The translations under genes were made by a program, and so were the position numbers. Positions 1 to 11,867 of a stretch of 64,000 nt of DNA are shown one piece after another; the first letter of the stretch is position 1; each line of letters begins with the position of its first letter. Below the pieces are notes generated by a model. The model was not told where the DNA came from and searched no databases. It saw nothing but the letters and a program-made list of their open reading frames with translations. The DNA is from Phialocephala subalpina (Eukaryota; Ascomycota; Leotiomycetes; Helotiales; Mollisiaceae), in the NCBI GenBank assembly GCA_900073065.1, contig FJOG01000007.1, positions 96,076-160,075 on the forward strand, given 5' to 3'.

Positions 1-1
1 T

Positions 2-1369
2 GATGGCTCTTGGGATGAGGTTGTCGAGGATCCTTCCGGCTGGAGCGGCTCTTCAGATCTCATCGTTACAGCTGTCGTTCCATATAACATAGTGGATAAA
101 AAGTTCGACGTGGGATTGTTGGTCACCGTGGATATACACTCTATGCGTTATATGGAGGAACTGGGCGCAGAGATGTGCGTCTATATGACCGAATCCCACG
201 ACAAGAAGCATATTATCTTATCAGATGGACCTCCTGGGGTGCCGAAAGAGCGCCTTGTTCCCCATCCCAGCGAGTATGTTGTTGCACATCCAAGGGACCA
301 GCCGATGCCGACAGTCGTGATCACTGCGACGATGTCCAAGGGACCTTTGATGCTTCAGGCGAAGTACACTATAACGCCAGGGTCTGACGAGGCCATTGCA
401 CTCAGAAATGCTGCCTTCGTGACTTTTTCGGATCATTCACCATGCACTGTCCTTCTCAATATAGGAGACAAACACAGCCGGCGTGTGATCTTCCCGTATC
501 CGGTCGATTTCACCAAGATCAAGACCAAGATCGCCCGAAAGAGTCTCTGGATTGAGATGAACGTGCCAGCTGCATCTGCCTTGGTCACCGGTGGGTATGA
601 TATCGGACCGTTCCCCGTCATCATCAATGAAAACTCGCAGCCTTCCACTTGGGCATTGCCAAGATTCGATCTCGAGAAGCAACCTGCCATCCTAGACATG
701 GACCCAGGAACTTGGTTAGCAGAATCGTTCGACCAAATCGCCAGTGTCCGAGAGAAAGACATCATCAACAAGGGATCAAAATTGCGGGATTTCCGAAGTA
801 CATTACCACTATTCAAGAAGACGCTGAATCAGATCTCCATGAATGTTGTAGACGTAGATGATCCAAATGTATTCTGTTTTCTGAGGAAAGGTGCCGATCC
901 ACCCATCTTCAACACCATCATTGTCGCAAAATGTCTTCGGCATGCACGCGAGAGCGGGGCTATCCTCCTCGACGCATGGGTAATTCCTCTCACTCTAGCA
1001 AACAGAATGGCAGTCGCGCAGGTAATTGCCACGAAGACGGGGAAAGCTGAAATCTTCGAACTTTCCCAGGACGAGTTGAAGATATGGAAGCACATGTTCC
1101 CAGCTGCTGTGGAGTCATGTCGCCGAAATTGGAAGCACAAACCATCTTGCGAGTATCTGAAGGCTCGAAAAGTGCCTCTATCAACTGAGGACTTTGAAAG
1201 TCCCATCTGCGGTTGCGGCGAAGGGCAGGACGTCGACGCTTTCCCTGCGATCCCTTTCGTCGCTAGGTTGAAGAGCATGGCTACCCGTGTTGCTATCCCG
1301 ACTTTGACTGGTGTCTCTTATGTTGAGCCTATGAATCCGTTGATCGAAACCGAGTTTCGGGATGATTGA
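2..1369 (+). CDS. MYND-associated fungal protein, 3' part (5' end outside window)
   Basis: The frame is open from base 2 to the TGA ending at 1369, about 455 codons, and the gene runs off the left edge: the residues before the first possible start (DGSWDEVVEDPSGWSGSSD...) are clearly protein-like. No domain is unambiguous, but the C-terminal stretch with a Lys-His-Lys-Pro-Ser-Cys-Glu-Tyr motif followed by a Cys-Gly-Cys-Gly segment resembles the tail of fungal proteins annotated with MYND-type zinc fingers; that assignment is from memory of the family and is weak. The remainder has alternating hydrophobic strands and no membrane segment. No frameshift or stop is seen, so this copy looks functional, unlike its right-hand neighbours. 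Function unknown. Confidence 0.7.
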   Translation, partial: DGSWDEVVEDPSGWSGSSDLIVTAVVPYNIVDKKFDVGLLVTVDIHSMRYMEELGAEMCVYMTESHDKKHIILSDGPPGVPKERLVPHPSEYVVAHPRDQPMPTVVITATMSKGPLMLQAKYTITPGSDEAIALRNAAFVTFSDHSPCTVLLNIGDKHSRRVIFPYPVDFTKIKTKIARKSLWIEMNVPAASALVTGGYDIGPFPVIINENSQPSTWALPRFDLEKQPAILDMDPGTWLAESFDQIASVREKDIINKGSKLRDFRSTLPLFKKTLNQISMNVVDVDDPNVFCFLRKGADPPIFNTIIVAKCLRHARESGAILLDAWVIPLTLANRMAVAQVIATKTGKAEIFELSQDELKIWKHMFPAAVESCRRNWKHKPSCEYLKARKVPLSTEDFESPICGCGEGQDVDAFPAIPFVARLKSMATRVAIPTLTGVSYVEPMNPLIETEFRDD

Positions 1370-1712
1370 ATAGTCGCTGTCCTTGATTGCGTTTGGGAGG
1401 GTAAAGTAACATCAATGAGGCTTCCTCTTTGATATCCATCCACCCGAGTAGAGTGTATTGGTGCCTGCTTCGTTTTGGCAAAATCTGGTAAGACCTGCGA
1501 TAGCAGCCAATGTTAAGATAAGAATGGAAAATACCTACATTCGCAATAGTCACACCTGTCTGTTAACATGCTCAGTTCCTTCACAAGGTCGTCGTATAAT
1601 TTGGGACAAACATGATCTTTCGTGCTTTTCATTAATAGACGAAACCGGGACAACAGCGAAGTACTACGCATCCTCTAGATGCCCTCCCGCTTCCCTTCCT
1701 TCCCAACCTCGG

Positions 1713-1934
1713 TCAGCAACCTCGTGGACGCAAATTTCCTTGGAGGAACGCCTCTACTCTAGAGCTCATCCATCTCAATGTACAGTATGTCCTACCCTTC
1801 AACTCCGGAATCATGAAGATAAACACAACAGCAAACACCGGAATACCGCCAAACACCAATGCAATCTTTCCGGCCATGTTCCCTTGATCCGGATTAATAG
1901 TATGACTACACGCAGCGGTCTTAGTTCCGAACAC
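1713..1934 (-). pseudogene. Remnant of MFS sugar transporter, C-terminal end
   Basis: On the minus strand a short frame reads INPDQGNMAGKIALVFGG and then a hydrophobic helix ending PELKGRTY. This matches the last transmembrane helix and the PETKGRT signature of fungal hexose/disaccharide transporters (MFS sugar porter family). After GRTY the frame is wrong: the expected conserved acidic tail appears only in another frame, and upstream no continuous transporter coding is visible, only scattered frames to about 2190. It sits head-to-head with the broken GH3 gene, an arrangement common for glycosidase/transporter pairs. A dead copy is the best reading. Confidence 0.6.
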
Positions 1935-2199
1935 TTACAACATATATCCGATGACCCCGAGTTTCCGCATGCGTTCTGGATGAAGATTGTGCTGACAGCT
2001 GCTAAGGTCCGTTTCCAGTTTGCTGGCATTGGAGAATTTTCGGAGAATGCTTGAACACATCGTTGATTGGTCTCGTCCCTTGATAACAGCAGCAGAAGAC
2101 ATGCTCGAGTCTTCGAGACGAGGCAGTGGCATCGACATATCAAGAGAGTATCTCTCGGTTTCTGCACCATGACAAAACGCCTTCAGCCACCGAGCCATC

Positions 2200-4951
2200 A
2201 TGTCTTCGGTCCCCCACTCTCAAGACAACGTCAACATCGACAGCCTCCTGACACAACTCACAATCGATGAGAAGATCTCCTTACTTGCCGGGGCCAATGT
2301 GTGGGAGACTGTCGCATCGAACGACTGAATATTCTGTCTCTGAGAGTCAGTACTTCAGATCAATGGCCCAGTCCATACCGACAGTTTTGCCTAGGTCACC
2401 GATGGTCCCAATGGCGCACGAGGGAGCCAATTCTTTGATGGTACTACAGTAGCATGCTTGCCAGCATATGTCTCAATTGCTGCCACATTCGATCGTGAAT
2501 TGACCAAGCGAATTGGCGTTGCACTTGATCAAGAGTCGCAGACCATAGGAACATACGTGCTTGGACCAACAGTATGTTCTCACCGATCATCGCTTGGGGG
2601 TCGCAATTTTGAAGCCTTTTCGGAGGATTCGCCGCTTTCTGGTGTACTTGCTGCCGAACATGTGAAAGGCTTGGAATCTGAACGTGTTGGAACGACAATT
2701 AAGCATTTCCTGGGAAATGAGTAGGACACGAGGAGGTTCTCTGTCAACTAGGTGACATCGGAGCGAACGTTGAGGCGATACGATAATTACGGACATCGAA
2801 GCACGGGCAGAGACTGATAATCGTGTAGAGGAATCTATTTGCCACCTTTCGAGATCGTGGTTAAGACAGCAGATCCATGGTGCCTAGTGACCAGCTAATA
2901 CCCCGAAATCAATGGTGCGCATGTTGATACGAGCAAGGAGTTTTTGCAGAACATCCTCCGCCAAGAATGGAAGTACCCTGGCCTGGTAATGAGCGACTGG
3001 GGCGCAACTACCAGTACCGCTGAAAGTCTCAATGCTGGGTACGTGCCTTTGCTTGATTTGGTAGAGAATGTTAACAAGCCCCAGAGTGGATCTCGAAATG
3101 CCGGTTGAGCAAATAAAGCCTGCTATTGAAGTCGGTACAGTGACAGAAAATGCAATCAATGATCGTGCCCGTGCAGTGTTGGAACTTCCTCAAAAGACTG
3201 GCAAATCCGTTGATCGTAAGGTAGACATCGCCGAAATTGTAGCTGATCTGCTAGAACATCGAAAATTAATTCGCCAAGCTGGGGCAGAAGGCATTGTCTT
3301 GCTGAAGAATGCAGAGAATGTCTTGCCCTTGGACAGGAGCAAGTGCAAGGAGATTGCACTTCTTGGACCACTGGCAAGATACGCTGCTGCTCATGGAGGT
3401 CGGAGTGCGTCGTTGAACTGCCATTATAAAGTCTCGCCGTTTGATGCATTTTCTTCCCGCTGGGTGATGGCACGAACATAACCTACCCCAAAGGTATACC
3501 CCTCTATTCGTTCGACATCGTCCTCGCTCACTTTAGTCAAGTGGTCCCACAGTCTGACGGAAGAATAGAACATTTGAAGGCCATAATATTGGTCCGAAAT
3601 TGAGTATTCCTCTAACTTTGATTCAGGTGCACACATCTTCAGAGTCTGCCCCGACCTTGAAGAAGGCTGTACAAGTTCAGCAGTCAAACCAGGCTTTAAT
3701 GCAGAATACTGGGAAACCCAACATTTGAGGGCGAACCTTTTCATACGAGCGATTTTTCGCGGGGGTCTTTCACTACGTTGATGGATACCGCCGCAGAAGG
3801 GAAACTTGGCGTCCGCTTCACAACGACATACACGCCCACCATAACCTCAAGCCCATATCTGAGCTTCAGTACAAAGGGCCCTTCAAAGCTGTACATCAAC
3901 GATACCATCCTATTCGAACAACCCTACGCGACCAAAGATTCCATGTCCTTCCTCCTTAGCGTACAAGATGAGCTCCAATCTCAGTATCCGCTCGAAGCTA
4001 GGAAATCATACAAAATCCGCATCGACACGATACCATCTCCCGAGCCCAACGGCGAGCTCTACCTCCTCGACGGACAAATCGCCGCGCATCTCGGTTTCAT
4101 CTCGCAAGCTGAAATGGAGCTTGACGTCTTATCCGAAGCCACAACCTCGCGAAAGATGCGGATGTAGCAATCGTCTTCGTCGGCAATACGGCACAGTGGG
4201 AGACAGAAGGTCAAGATATGGACGACATGAACTTACCAGCAGACGGCCCACAAGACCGCCTTATCGCCGCCGTGGCAGCCGTCAACCCTCGTGCAATAGT
4301 CGAGACAGGTGTCGCAGTGACGAATCCATGACTTGATGATGCGCTAGTATTATTGTAGGCATGGTACGCTGTACTAGAATCTGGAAACGCGATTTTCGAT
4401 GTCCTGTTCGAAGCGGTTAACCCCTCGGGCAGGCTTCTAATTTCTTGGCTGAAGGAGTATGAGCACACAGCCGTGTATAGGAATTTCGACATGGATAGTT
4501 ATCAGTCGAGGCAAGTAGAGTATGTGGAAGGTGTTTTTGTTGGTTACAGACATTTTGATAGGATGTGGGGTACCGAAAAAGAGGTGCGATGGCCATTCGG
4601 ATTTGGCCTCAGCTACACGAATTTCCAAATCACGAACGCGAAAGTAGAAGGCGGCTTAGATGATTCAGGTAGCAGTGGTCTAGTTATTACTGCAGATGTG
4701 GAGAATGTAGGCTGCGTTGCTGGCGCAGAGGTCGTGCAGGTGTATCTCCTGCCACCGAGTTCCGGATCTGAAAAGCAGCCCGTCAAAAGTCTTGCAGGCT
4801 TCACAAAGACGAGATTGGAAATTTGTGAGAAGAGAAACGTCTTTGTCAGCATAATACTCGGCAGGCGGCTTACTGGCATGTTGAGAGAAGGAAATGGAAG
4901 GTGGATGCGGGCACATACAGGCTGGGTATCAATGAGCTCGAGTCCGGTTGA
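2200..4951 (+). pseudogene. Broken GH3 beta-glucosidase with PA14 domain
   Basis: Translated pieces follow the order of a fungal GH3 beta-glucosidase (about 830 aa): N-terminal LTIDEKISLLAGANVW at 2200; a VTDGPNGARGAN segment after a probable intron near 2346-2394; SLGGRNFEAFSEDSPLSG near 2600; the nucleophile motif VMSDWGAT near 2990; a GIVLLKN segment near 3290; a PA14-like insert near 3780-4090 (KLGVRFTTTYTPTITSS); VFVGNTAQWETEGQDMDD near 4175; and a fibronectin III-like C-terminus (WPFGFGLSYTNF) near 4590. The frame is lost many times: a frameshift at about 2325, TAG codons near 2721 and 2751 where Gln is expected (CAG to TAG), a stop near 2895, a frameshift near 4140 and another near 4860. 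The gene cannot make a full protein. A sugar-transporter remnant lies beside it on the opposite strand. Confidence 0.85.
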
Positions 4952-5476
4952 CAAAAAGGCAGAGCTGAAATAGAAGGGAGAAGGAATCCTCATAGATCCT
5001 TAGCAGAACAGTAGAATTCAAAGTTTCCAAGGGTTTCCGTCATGTCATCGCGTAAAACCCACACCTTTCTGCTCACTTTCACCCACTCCTCCGCTCTCCC
5101 CGCCCATCCGAAGCCTAACCCCGATCTCACGATCTCCCACTCACCTCTTCAAACCACCTATATAGATTTAAATAAGCAAAAATATGACATAAATCCGCCT
5201 AGGCCACCGAGTCGGACGTGGACATTCGAATTAGGCGGATTTTGTCGCATACTAAGAAACCAAAAAACGTATTAAATTACGTTTGTCCTGTGTTTGCCGT
5301 CAATATTTCCACGCTTGAAAGACAACGTGCGAAGAAGACGGTAATAAGGTTTTGCCATTTTACTCTCTAATCGAGAGTAGATATTTTTTGACGACCCAAA
5401 CTATTTTTTGGAGGATTTGGATCCTTTTGGAGGGGCGTGAAGGTGAGTGGAGGGTTTGGGGGTAAGTGCGCCCAGA

Positions 5477-5522
5477 ACAAGCGAGAATAATAGGGGTGCT
5501 GAGCGCCCTGGAATTTTAGCGA
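5477..5522. repeat. Dispersed repeat, copy A
   Basis: A segment beginning ACAAGCGAGAATAATAGGGG and running to a TTTTAGCGA is shared, with a few substitutions, with 7604-7649 in the same orientation. The second copy is preceded by a small inverted repeat (GACCCC...GGGGTC). It is probably part of a mobile-element relic; no coding sequence is attached. Confidence 0.55.
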
Positions 5523-5908
5523 TCGAGGCCCTGGAGCTTGGCGACCCAGGGCCTGTAAGACACTAATTTTAGGCCGTCGTGAATGCCACGATATCAACTT
5601 CAACGTAGAGGGTTACTTATCAATGAAATGCTGTTGGAGTGTGATATTCATAGCTTGTTTTGCCTATGGTGAGTCTTGGTAACAATCGTACTTGTCACTG
5701 ATCGATGGGTTCAGGGACATTCATCAAAAAGGGTGAAGTCATCCGGGGTTTGGACTCATGCTACTGGGAATTGTGATTAATGGCTTAATTTAGACCTGTA
5801 AATGGTCTTGCTGCACGAGTCTACTCTTTTGAATTTTGTAAGACTTCAAACCTCGACTTCAGGAACATAATCGTCCATCTGCTGCACAATCAACACACCG
5901 CAAGCAAT

Positions 5909-6151
5909 ATGTCGGCTTTATTCATGGCAAGTTATTTGCGACAACGTTAGCAAAAACAGGAGCAGGTGAATTTAGCTGAGAAGCATCGACAGATAGCGCT
6001 CCAAGCTGCTCAAAAGAGCCGGTTCGACAACAAGCATCTCTCTAGGGGTCGTGGCGGCAATGGGAGACTGGAGAACACACTGAACAACCAACAGCAACCT
6101 GTCCAAACCTCCACTGACAACAAAATTTCCGGACAAGCTAAGAAACCCTAA
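5909..6151 (+). pseudogene. Gln-rich small ORF with one internal stop
   Basis: From an ATG at 5909 the frame reads MSALFMASYLRQR, then TAG, then QKQEQVNLAEKHRQIALQ and onward to TAA at 6149-6151, 81 codons in total. The residues on both sides of the TAG are in one frame and of similar Gln/Arg-rich helical character, so the TAG probably replaced CAG, a CpA to TpA change. No family recognised. The stop codon is directly followed by an ATG trinucleotide tract. It could also be non-coding sequence with a fortuitous frame. Confidence 0.35.
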
Positions 6152-6179
6152 TGATGATGATGATGATGATGATGATGAT
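6151..6179. repeat. (ATG)n microsatellite
   Basis: Nearly ten perfect ATG units in a row. A run of eleven C (6585-6595) followed by a CT-rich tract lies 400 bp further on. From 6180 to 7600 I see no credible coding region. Confidence 0.9.
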
Positions 6180-7603
6180 ATTGTTTTACGTCTATGGGGC
6201 TATAGTTGGCCAAACCTCCCGAAGGGTATAAAGACGTGCTAAGCTAAGGAATCACATACAAAGTCCTATATATAGATATATATAGCCCCGAGTCCCTTAT
6301 TCCGCGGTGTTGCAGTTCCTTTGTATAACCTCAGAGAGCGATATCAAAAGGCATAATGCCGGCCAGAAGTGGTGTTTATAGAAGACCCTTCCTTTACCGG
6401 TGGGATAGGCTCCTTTGTTTCTTACTTACCTTAAAGGGGCACTCAAAACCTTTGATACTAAAACCCAAGGGACTCAACGTGAGTTAAAAGTCTCCTAGAC
6501 AGCCTAGCATCGGTATCTTAAGCCCTTCCTTCAAAGTAATTATCAGTGCACATAAAAGCGCAATACTAGCCTCCAAAACTCGATCCCCCCCCCCCGAAAC
6601 CTTTATCCCCTCTACTTCTACTCCCCTTCCCTCTTTCTCTTTCTCTCCTCCTCCTCTTACACAAAGCATAGAGTCCCCCCCTTATATCTTAAGCCTATCT
6701 CTCTGCCTCTTTAAAACGTATGTCCTTGCTCTTAATCCTCTTTAATAGTGGCTACTAGCCGAGTATAAATATTCGCAGAGGTGTAAGTAGTAGAGGTGCA
6801 CCGTGGCAAAGGTAAAGTTGCCATAATAAGGCACTATTCTTGTAATATAGAGAGTCGTAGTCGTAATTAAAATCGTGGTCGTGATTATAGTAATAGCAAA
6901 AGAAAAAAAGCTACGGTGGCAAATTCGAGTTCGAGACCGCTAATAAGGGAAAACCTCTTTATGCGATCGAGTAGTTAAGTGATTCAGTCTTAGCTCTGGG
7001 ATCTTATTGCAATTAAACTGCTCAATCCAATCTGCAAAGCAAATTAAGCTCTCGAGGAGCTACAGGTTCGTAGGGGACACCCGCAGAGTAAAACTCTGCT
7101 CCTGACAGGTGCTGAATCTTCGTCCCCCTAAGAAACCCCAACACACCCCCAAGGTACACCTTTGTAATGTCTGCAGTGAACGGCATCTCGATATACGGAC
7201 GGCTAAAGATAACTTTGGGAGCCTCCAAGGAGCAGCAAATGAGCAAATGGTGAAAGACACTAAGAACCGAGAAGCTCTCAACAATGTATTGCAACAATAC
7301 AAATCAGAGGGTAGAGTCGATCGCCCACCAACTCATCGTTGCTTGGAATATCAAGAGATACATCTAGACCGAAACGAAGTCGGTGACTCTGAGTTTAATG
7401 AATGAGGTGACTCGGTTCGATTATTGAGCTTACTGGAATGTCTTGGGGGTCAGCGTGATCATCAAGATCAATTTGAAAGGGAGTTATATCGATAAGTAAA
7501 TATATGTATAGACGATCGGCCTGTAGAGAGGGAGGTTGGAATTGTGAAAGTCCTACATGAGCCACAAATAACTGGTGCAAAAAACAGACCCCCTTCAGGG
7601 GTC

Positions 7604-7649
7604 ACAAGCGAGAATAATAGGGGTGATGAGTGCCCCAAATTTTTAGCGA
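7604..7649. repeat. Dispersed repeat, copy B
   Basis: Second copy of the element at 5477-5522, same strand. It is directly preceded by the inverted repeat GACCCCCTTCAGGGGTC (about 7587-7603), which could be an element end. Confidence 0.55.
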
Positions 7650-7950
7650 ATCTAACTAGTAAGGCATCTCGCATTGTGCGATGACGATCGCTTCTCTCCC
7701 ACGAAAGGAGAGTACCTATCGCTTCGGATAATACTCAAATACGAAAGACATGGTAAATTGAGCTTGCCAACTCGTGACAGCTATTCGCCTTGCCACATCG
7801 CCAGATTGGGCCATTGAACCTTCTCCAAACAATATGATTTGCTCGCTACTTCTTGGATGGCAAGTCATTACACACAATGTCCGAGATGGGCATGGACATT
7901 GCTCAACGAAAGCATTCATTGCTGCAGAACATTGACAGTTTGCAACCAAG

Positions 7951-8908
7951 ATGGCTACAGTACAGGCATTTGAATTCTATGGAACCGAGATTAACAAGAA
8001 GGCATTCTGGATGCTCTACATTGTGCAGATGTCGGTCTTCTCACGGTCTCTCCCTTCGCTTTCACGGGATATCGCTTACAACTACCAGTACGACTGAATG
8101 TCTCATGCCGAGCCATACACTCTACTTGGCGAGAGCCTCAATTCGACAGACTGGGATTTCCTTTCTCCTTTGTCGCTTTCGGATGAGGAGCTCAGTGGAG
8201 ACCTGAGCGCCGCTCCTGCCACAGTAACTCCCGTCATAATAGGCTTCGTCATCTTGATCAAAGTCTTCTCGTATGTACTCGGCCTCCTCTCCGCGCGCCG
8301 CCCAATCTTTTTTCACGACCGTCGAAGTCGAAGCCCTCGTCGGATCAATTTCTCTCTCCCGCATCACTCTTCCGGACATTCAATACACCCTCGTCCGTCC
8401 TAGATGATATCCCATCTGAATTTTCCATTCACGAGTCCGAACCGCCCTCGCAACAAGAAAACAAAATAACCCACCATTTCAACATCATGAAATCAAACAT
8501 TCACATCACAAAGCTCTACCTATAATCCTGGATCCTAGACTGATACCTTAGCTTCTTGCCGCTCCCCAAGCCACAGTCTCCGATCACTGCACTGACGGAG
8601 GCACAGCGGCTGAAGAGCTACAGACAGGAGATGACGGAACAAGCGCTGCAAGTGCTGGAATTTTTCTCGCGGTGTACGTTGGAGAGTCATGGGGAGAGTA
8701 TGTGATTAAGATTCGGGAGATTGCTACGAGTCTGTTGGAGTAGGAAAAAGAGCAGAGTGGGACAATAACGGGGAACATTAGGAATGGAGCGGAGAGCCGG
8801 GATGGGAATGAAGAGACGATGGGTGATCAGAGATACACATTGGCTTCTTTTCTGCAGATTCTGGCGAGCTTGGATCATGCGAATCGACAAGTTGTTGAGA
8901 CTGGCTAA
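7951..8908 (+). pseudogene. Dead fungal transcription factor (MHR region)
   Basis: Fragments in different frames resemble the middle homology region and C-terminus of Zn2Cys6-type fungal transcription factors: INKKAFWMLYIVQMSVFSRS near 7990-8045, then TPVIIGFVILIKVFSYVLGL near 8225-8280, then DDIPSEFSIHESEP and FNIMKSNIHITKLYL near 8400-8525, which matches the usual KANIHITxLYLQS motif. Stops follow immediately (TAA near 8523, TGA near 8539), and the tail (EAQRLKSYRQEMTEQALQVL...) ends at TAA 8906. At least two frameshifts and three in-frame stops separate the pieces. No zinc cluster is visible upstream. A decayed gene is likely. Confidence 0.6.
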
Positions 8909-9332
8909 ATGCCGATTCTTTCCAAGGCAATACTCCGCCACCATCTGTACGGAAGTTTACATATGCCTCGCAAAATCAAGAACCGTTTGGACACTGAAGA
9001 AAAAAGTTGTTTCCAGATGCACATCTACTCCATTATGCAAAGTCCAGCGTCCCAAGCTCGCACAGCACTCTATCGTCGTCTTTTCCCCACTTCTGCCAGG
9101 AGGGCATCACAGAGCTCCCACCAAACCTCCAACACCCAACTACAGGAAGCAGGACCACCACCAATGATCCGCCTTCGATATATCATTCACTGCCCTCACA
9201 CCCATAACCGCAGGGCTGGTAGTCGCAGCAATGTTTCGAACACAAGTTGATAAGACTGGCAGTTAGTCATGAGTCATGTCAAAGTACAAGTACTTCCAAT
9301 CCATTAACCAATTATGACACCACAAAGCCTGC

Positions 9333-9733
9333 TCATGAGGGTGGGGAAGCAGCACGCCCCACCCTCAAAATCCCATTCGATATATAACAACCTTTTGGTA
9401 ACGCTACTCTTTTGTGGCTATGCAATAGAATCATCGCATCAAGCGTAACCGCTCGATCTGTACCTACTATCCATGCCCATCTATCCCGGGTGTTGAGGTA
9501 AATGTTGGGCCCCGCGCCTTGGAATCTGTCTGCGTAACTGAATGCAAATGGTCCTAAGGAAGCTCAAAGTACTTGATGAGCACATCGCGAAGCCATGCTT
9601 GGCATTGAGATTGTGCCCAGTCCCATTAAGGGACATCGTCGGCCTGGATGACAGGAGCACTGATGCTAGGCTTGGTTGAGGTATATGGTGGAGGAGGGGT
9701 GTTGTGGCGTCGGAAGATACTCCAGAAGGGCAT
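9333..9733 (-). pseudogene. Dead SAM-like helical-domain small protein
   Basis: From an ATG at 9733 the minus frame reads MPFWSIFRRHNTPPPPYTS... then DVP, TAA, WDWAQSQCQAWLRDVLIKYF. This resembles a fungal family with a SAM-like helical domain (WTxAQCRAWLxxxCxxxxN). A one-base shift later the same family continues (RFQGAGPNIYLNTRDRWAWI), and that frame stays open to TGA at 9333. The TAA stands where Gln is expected (CAA to TAA). One nonsense codon plus one frameshift make it a pseudogene. Confidence 0.55.
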
Positions 9734-10368
9734 TTGTTATTATTATAGTAGAATTGTGGGTATCGGTCCAGAGCGTTTTAGTAACTTGGTTGACTTGAAT
9801 GGGTATTGAAGTTTAATATAAAAATTGCGAAGAATTTAAGATGTTTTCCAGCTGAAATAACTCAACCGGAATACTCTACATGCCTCAGAATTGCACCACC
9901 TTATAGCTCGCTATCTATGACACTTGATATACAATATATTGTGGGACCTAGCTACGCGCTGCAATTACCTAGGGCCTAGAAAATCGATGACTATCAGTCT
10001 AAGCCTCCCCTTTCTATAAGCGAGTCTTTCATCACGAGGGGCAATCACGTGTGGTGTTGTAAAGCTCTAGGTAATGAGGTGTTGTCAAAGGAGTCTACCT
10101 ACGTCTTATCAAATAGGATTAAACCAGGTACCGAGAGTAACGAGAGTGACAGGAAATTGTTCGAAGGGGTTGCGTTGGAAATGGGTCTCTGCTTGGCCCT
10201 ATTCGTGTCCACTTTCAGATTACCAGAAAAGAGTTGGATTTTTTCATCCAGCTCACTTACCACCACTAATACTCATGAATTAACTGAATATTATGAAAAA
10301 CGTGTTACATTTAGAAAAGTACGAATTTGTAGACTTTGTTCTATGTAATGTAAATCTGAGTCTCTGGC

Positions 10369-10844
10369 TTATATGAACACTGTCTTAGTCTCGATCTTGA
10401 ATCCCACACTGTCTAGCCTGTCGACAAACCCTTGTCCAAGGCAAGCGGTTGTAAAGATTCCATCACCTCCAAGATCGTACTTCTTGATCATGCGGGCAGT
10501 GTACGTAACCTCGCCAGTGACGTCCAAGTAGTGAGTACCATTTTCGGCGCAGGCCTTGAAGGCCTGCCTAGCATCAGTCTCGCCAGCCTTCTTCCAGGCT
10601 GTCGGCGACCAGGGTTCAACTCTTTCAACTCTCCCCTAATCTTCTCGAGTTTTTCCCTAGAGCTACCAGCAAGCGCCCACTTGAGGTCGATTAGCAGGGG
10701 GCTCGTGATATGCTTAGCTGTGTATCTTCCAGTATAGCCTGCGACCGCCTTGTCAGCCTCTCCGTGTGCTAACAAGAAAGTTTACAAACCAGTCGCGCCA
10801 AACACGACTAGGTCATATTGACGGCCGTGCTGCAGAAACGGCAT
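10369..10844 (-). pseudogene. Saccharopine-dehydrogenase-like oxidoreductase, internally deleted
   Basis: The minus strand starts MPFLQHGRQYDLVVFGATG, with a 51-base intron (branch GCTGAC) inside the Gly-rich Rossmann loop, and continues GYTGRYTAKHIT and a LKWALAGSSREKLEKI helix. These are the N-terminal features of the 400-aa saccharopine dehydrogenase-like / trans-acting enoyl reductase family. A shifted frame then gives ACAENGTHYLDVTGEVTYTA, and the next residues already belong to the C-terminal end of that family (GIFTTACLGQGFVDRLDSVG... to TAA at 10369). Roughly 200 or more central residues are missing and the frame is broken. A deletion derivative is the natural explanation. Confidence 0.75.
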
Positions 10845-11000
10845 CTTGGTAGGAATGTTCGATGGCCTTATAAGGGTTGTTGATTAATTCTAGACTTTTC
10901 ACAGAAGAAAGAAAGCCTAAGAGACAATAGGAAGAAAGAAGAGTGAGGTTCACTGTAGTGCGATCTGGAAATCAAGAGGGGATATGAAGTTCCCAAGGTG

Positions 11001-11093
11001 CCCGAAACCTTGTGAAGGGGTCACGACGAAAACTACAGGGAAGATCAGAAAAAGCACCTTTGAGTCGAAATATCACTTGACTTATTTAACCGA
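11001..11093. repeat. Transposon-relic segment, less mutated copy
   Basis: The stretch beginning CCCGAAACCTTGTGAAGGGG aligns with 27143-27254 at the edge of the AT-rich block. Differences are largely C to T or G to A in the other copy, plus an AT-rich insertion there. The rest of 10845-11867 shows no gene; an ORF of about 78 codons (11316-11552) has no supporting feature. Confidence 0.6.
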
Positions 11094-11867
11094 AGGTACT
11101 ACGCTCTATAGGGCTAGTGGCGCCCGCAGGCTCAGTACTAATAAGACAAGGACTTGAGACTCGAACTTCTCAAAAGTGAGTGAGACTAAGCCCCCCCTTC
11201 CCTTTGGGTTTCGGGCTAGGAAGGGGGCCACGCCCCCTACAATTCTTTTATGGTACAATCACGTCTACACCTTCCACTGTAAGTTCGTTTGTGAGCGCCA
11301 CCATCACGTGCTCGGTTGAAAGGTTCCTCCGCACCCCTTTTTGCAAAAAGCCACATTCCTGCTGGGACTATAGAACCTACCTTTGCGGCTCTACCTACGC
11401 CTCCTCCTCTGCGTCCGTCCAAACCCCATCTCCCATCCCTCAATCACCAGGACCGGCTTAATAAAATCCGCCCCACCATCAAACAGAGTGAGAGGCTCCG
11501 TGCAAAAAAGATGCTCTCGAAGAATGCCTGGGCCCTGAACAACCCCGGCTAGCCCACCTCGAAGCAGAAAAAGCCAATGTCTCTTTCAACAGCACGGACT
11601 GCGATCACGGAGCGACACATAACATGGTCTTACCACAAGTTCTCATTCAAGGTGTTGGATTAAAAACAAGTCATCTATCTGTATCTATGAAGACTCTTCA
11701 CTGTTAATTAGAAACCCCTCTTACGATTTAGAAGAATGGTGTCTATGACTTTCGTAACCTATCTCTTTGCTGTTGCACCTTCCTTGGCCAAGCCTGTTCC
11801 TCATGCCCCCTAACCTCGCTCGCTAAAAAACAGTCTAACCTTAAACGCCACCAAAGTCGCACGCACC

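Noticed and set aside
829..1278. 149-aa minus-strand frame in the first gene
   Set aside because: Shadow of the plus-strand gene, which is open over its whole length and has better protein character.
1458..2054. 198-aa plus-strand frame
   Set aside because: Overlaps the sugar-transporter remnant read on the other strand, and its own sequence has no family or compositional support.
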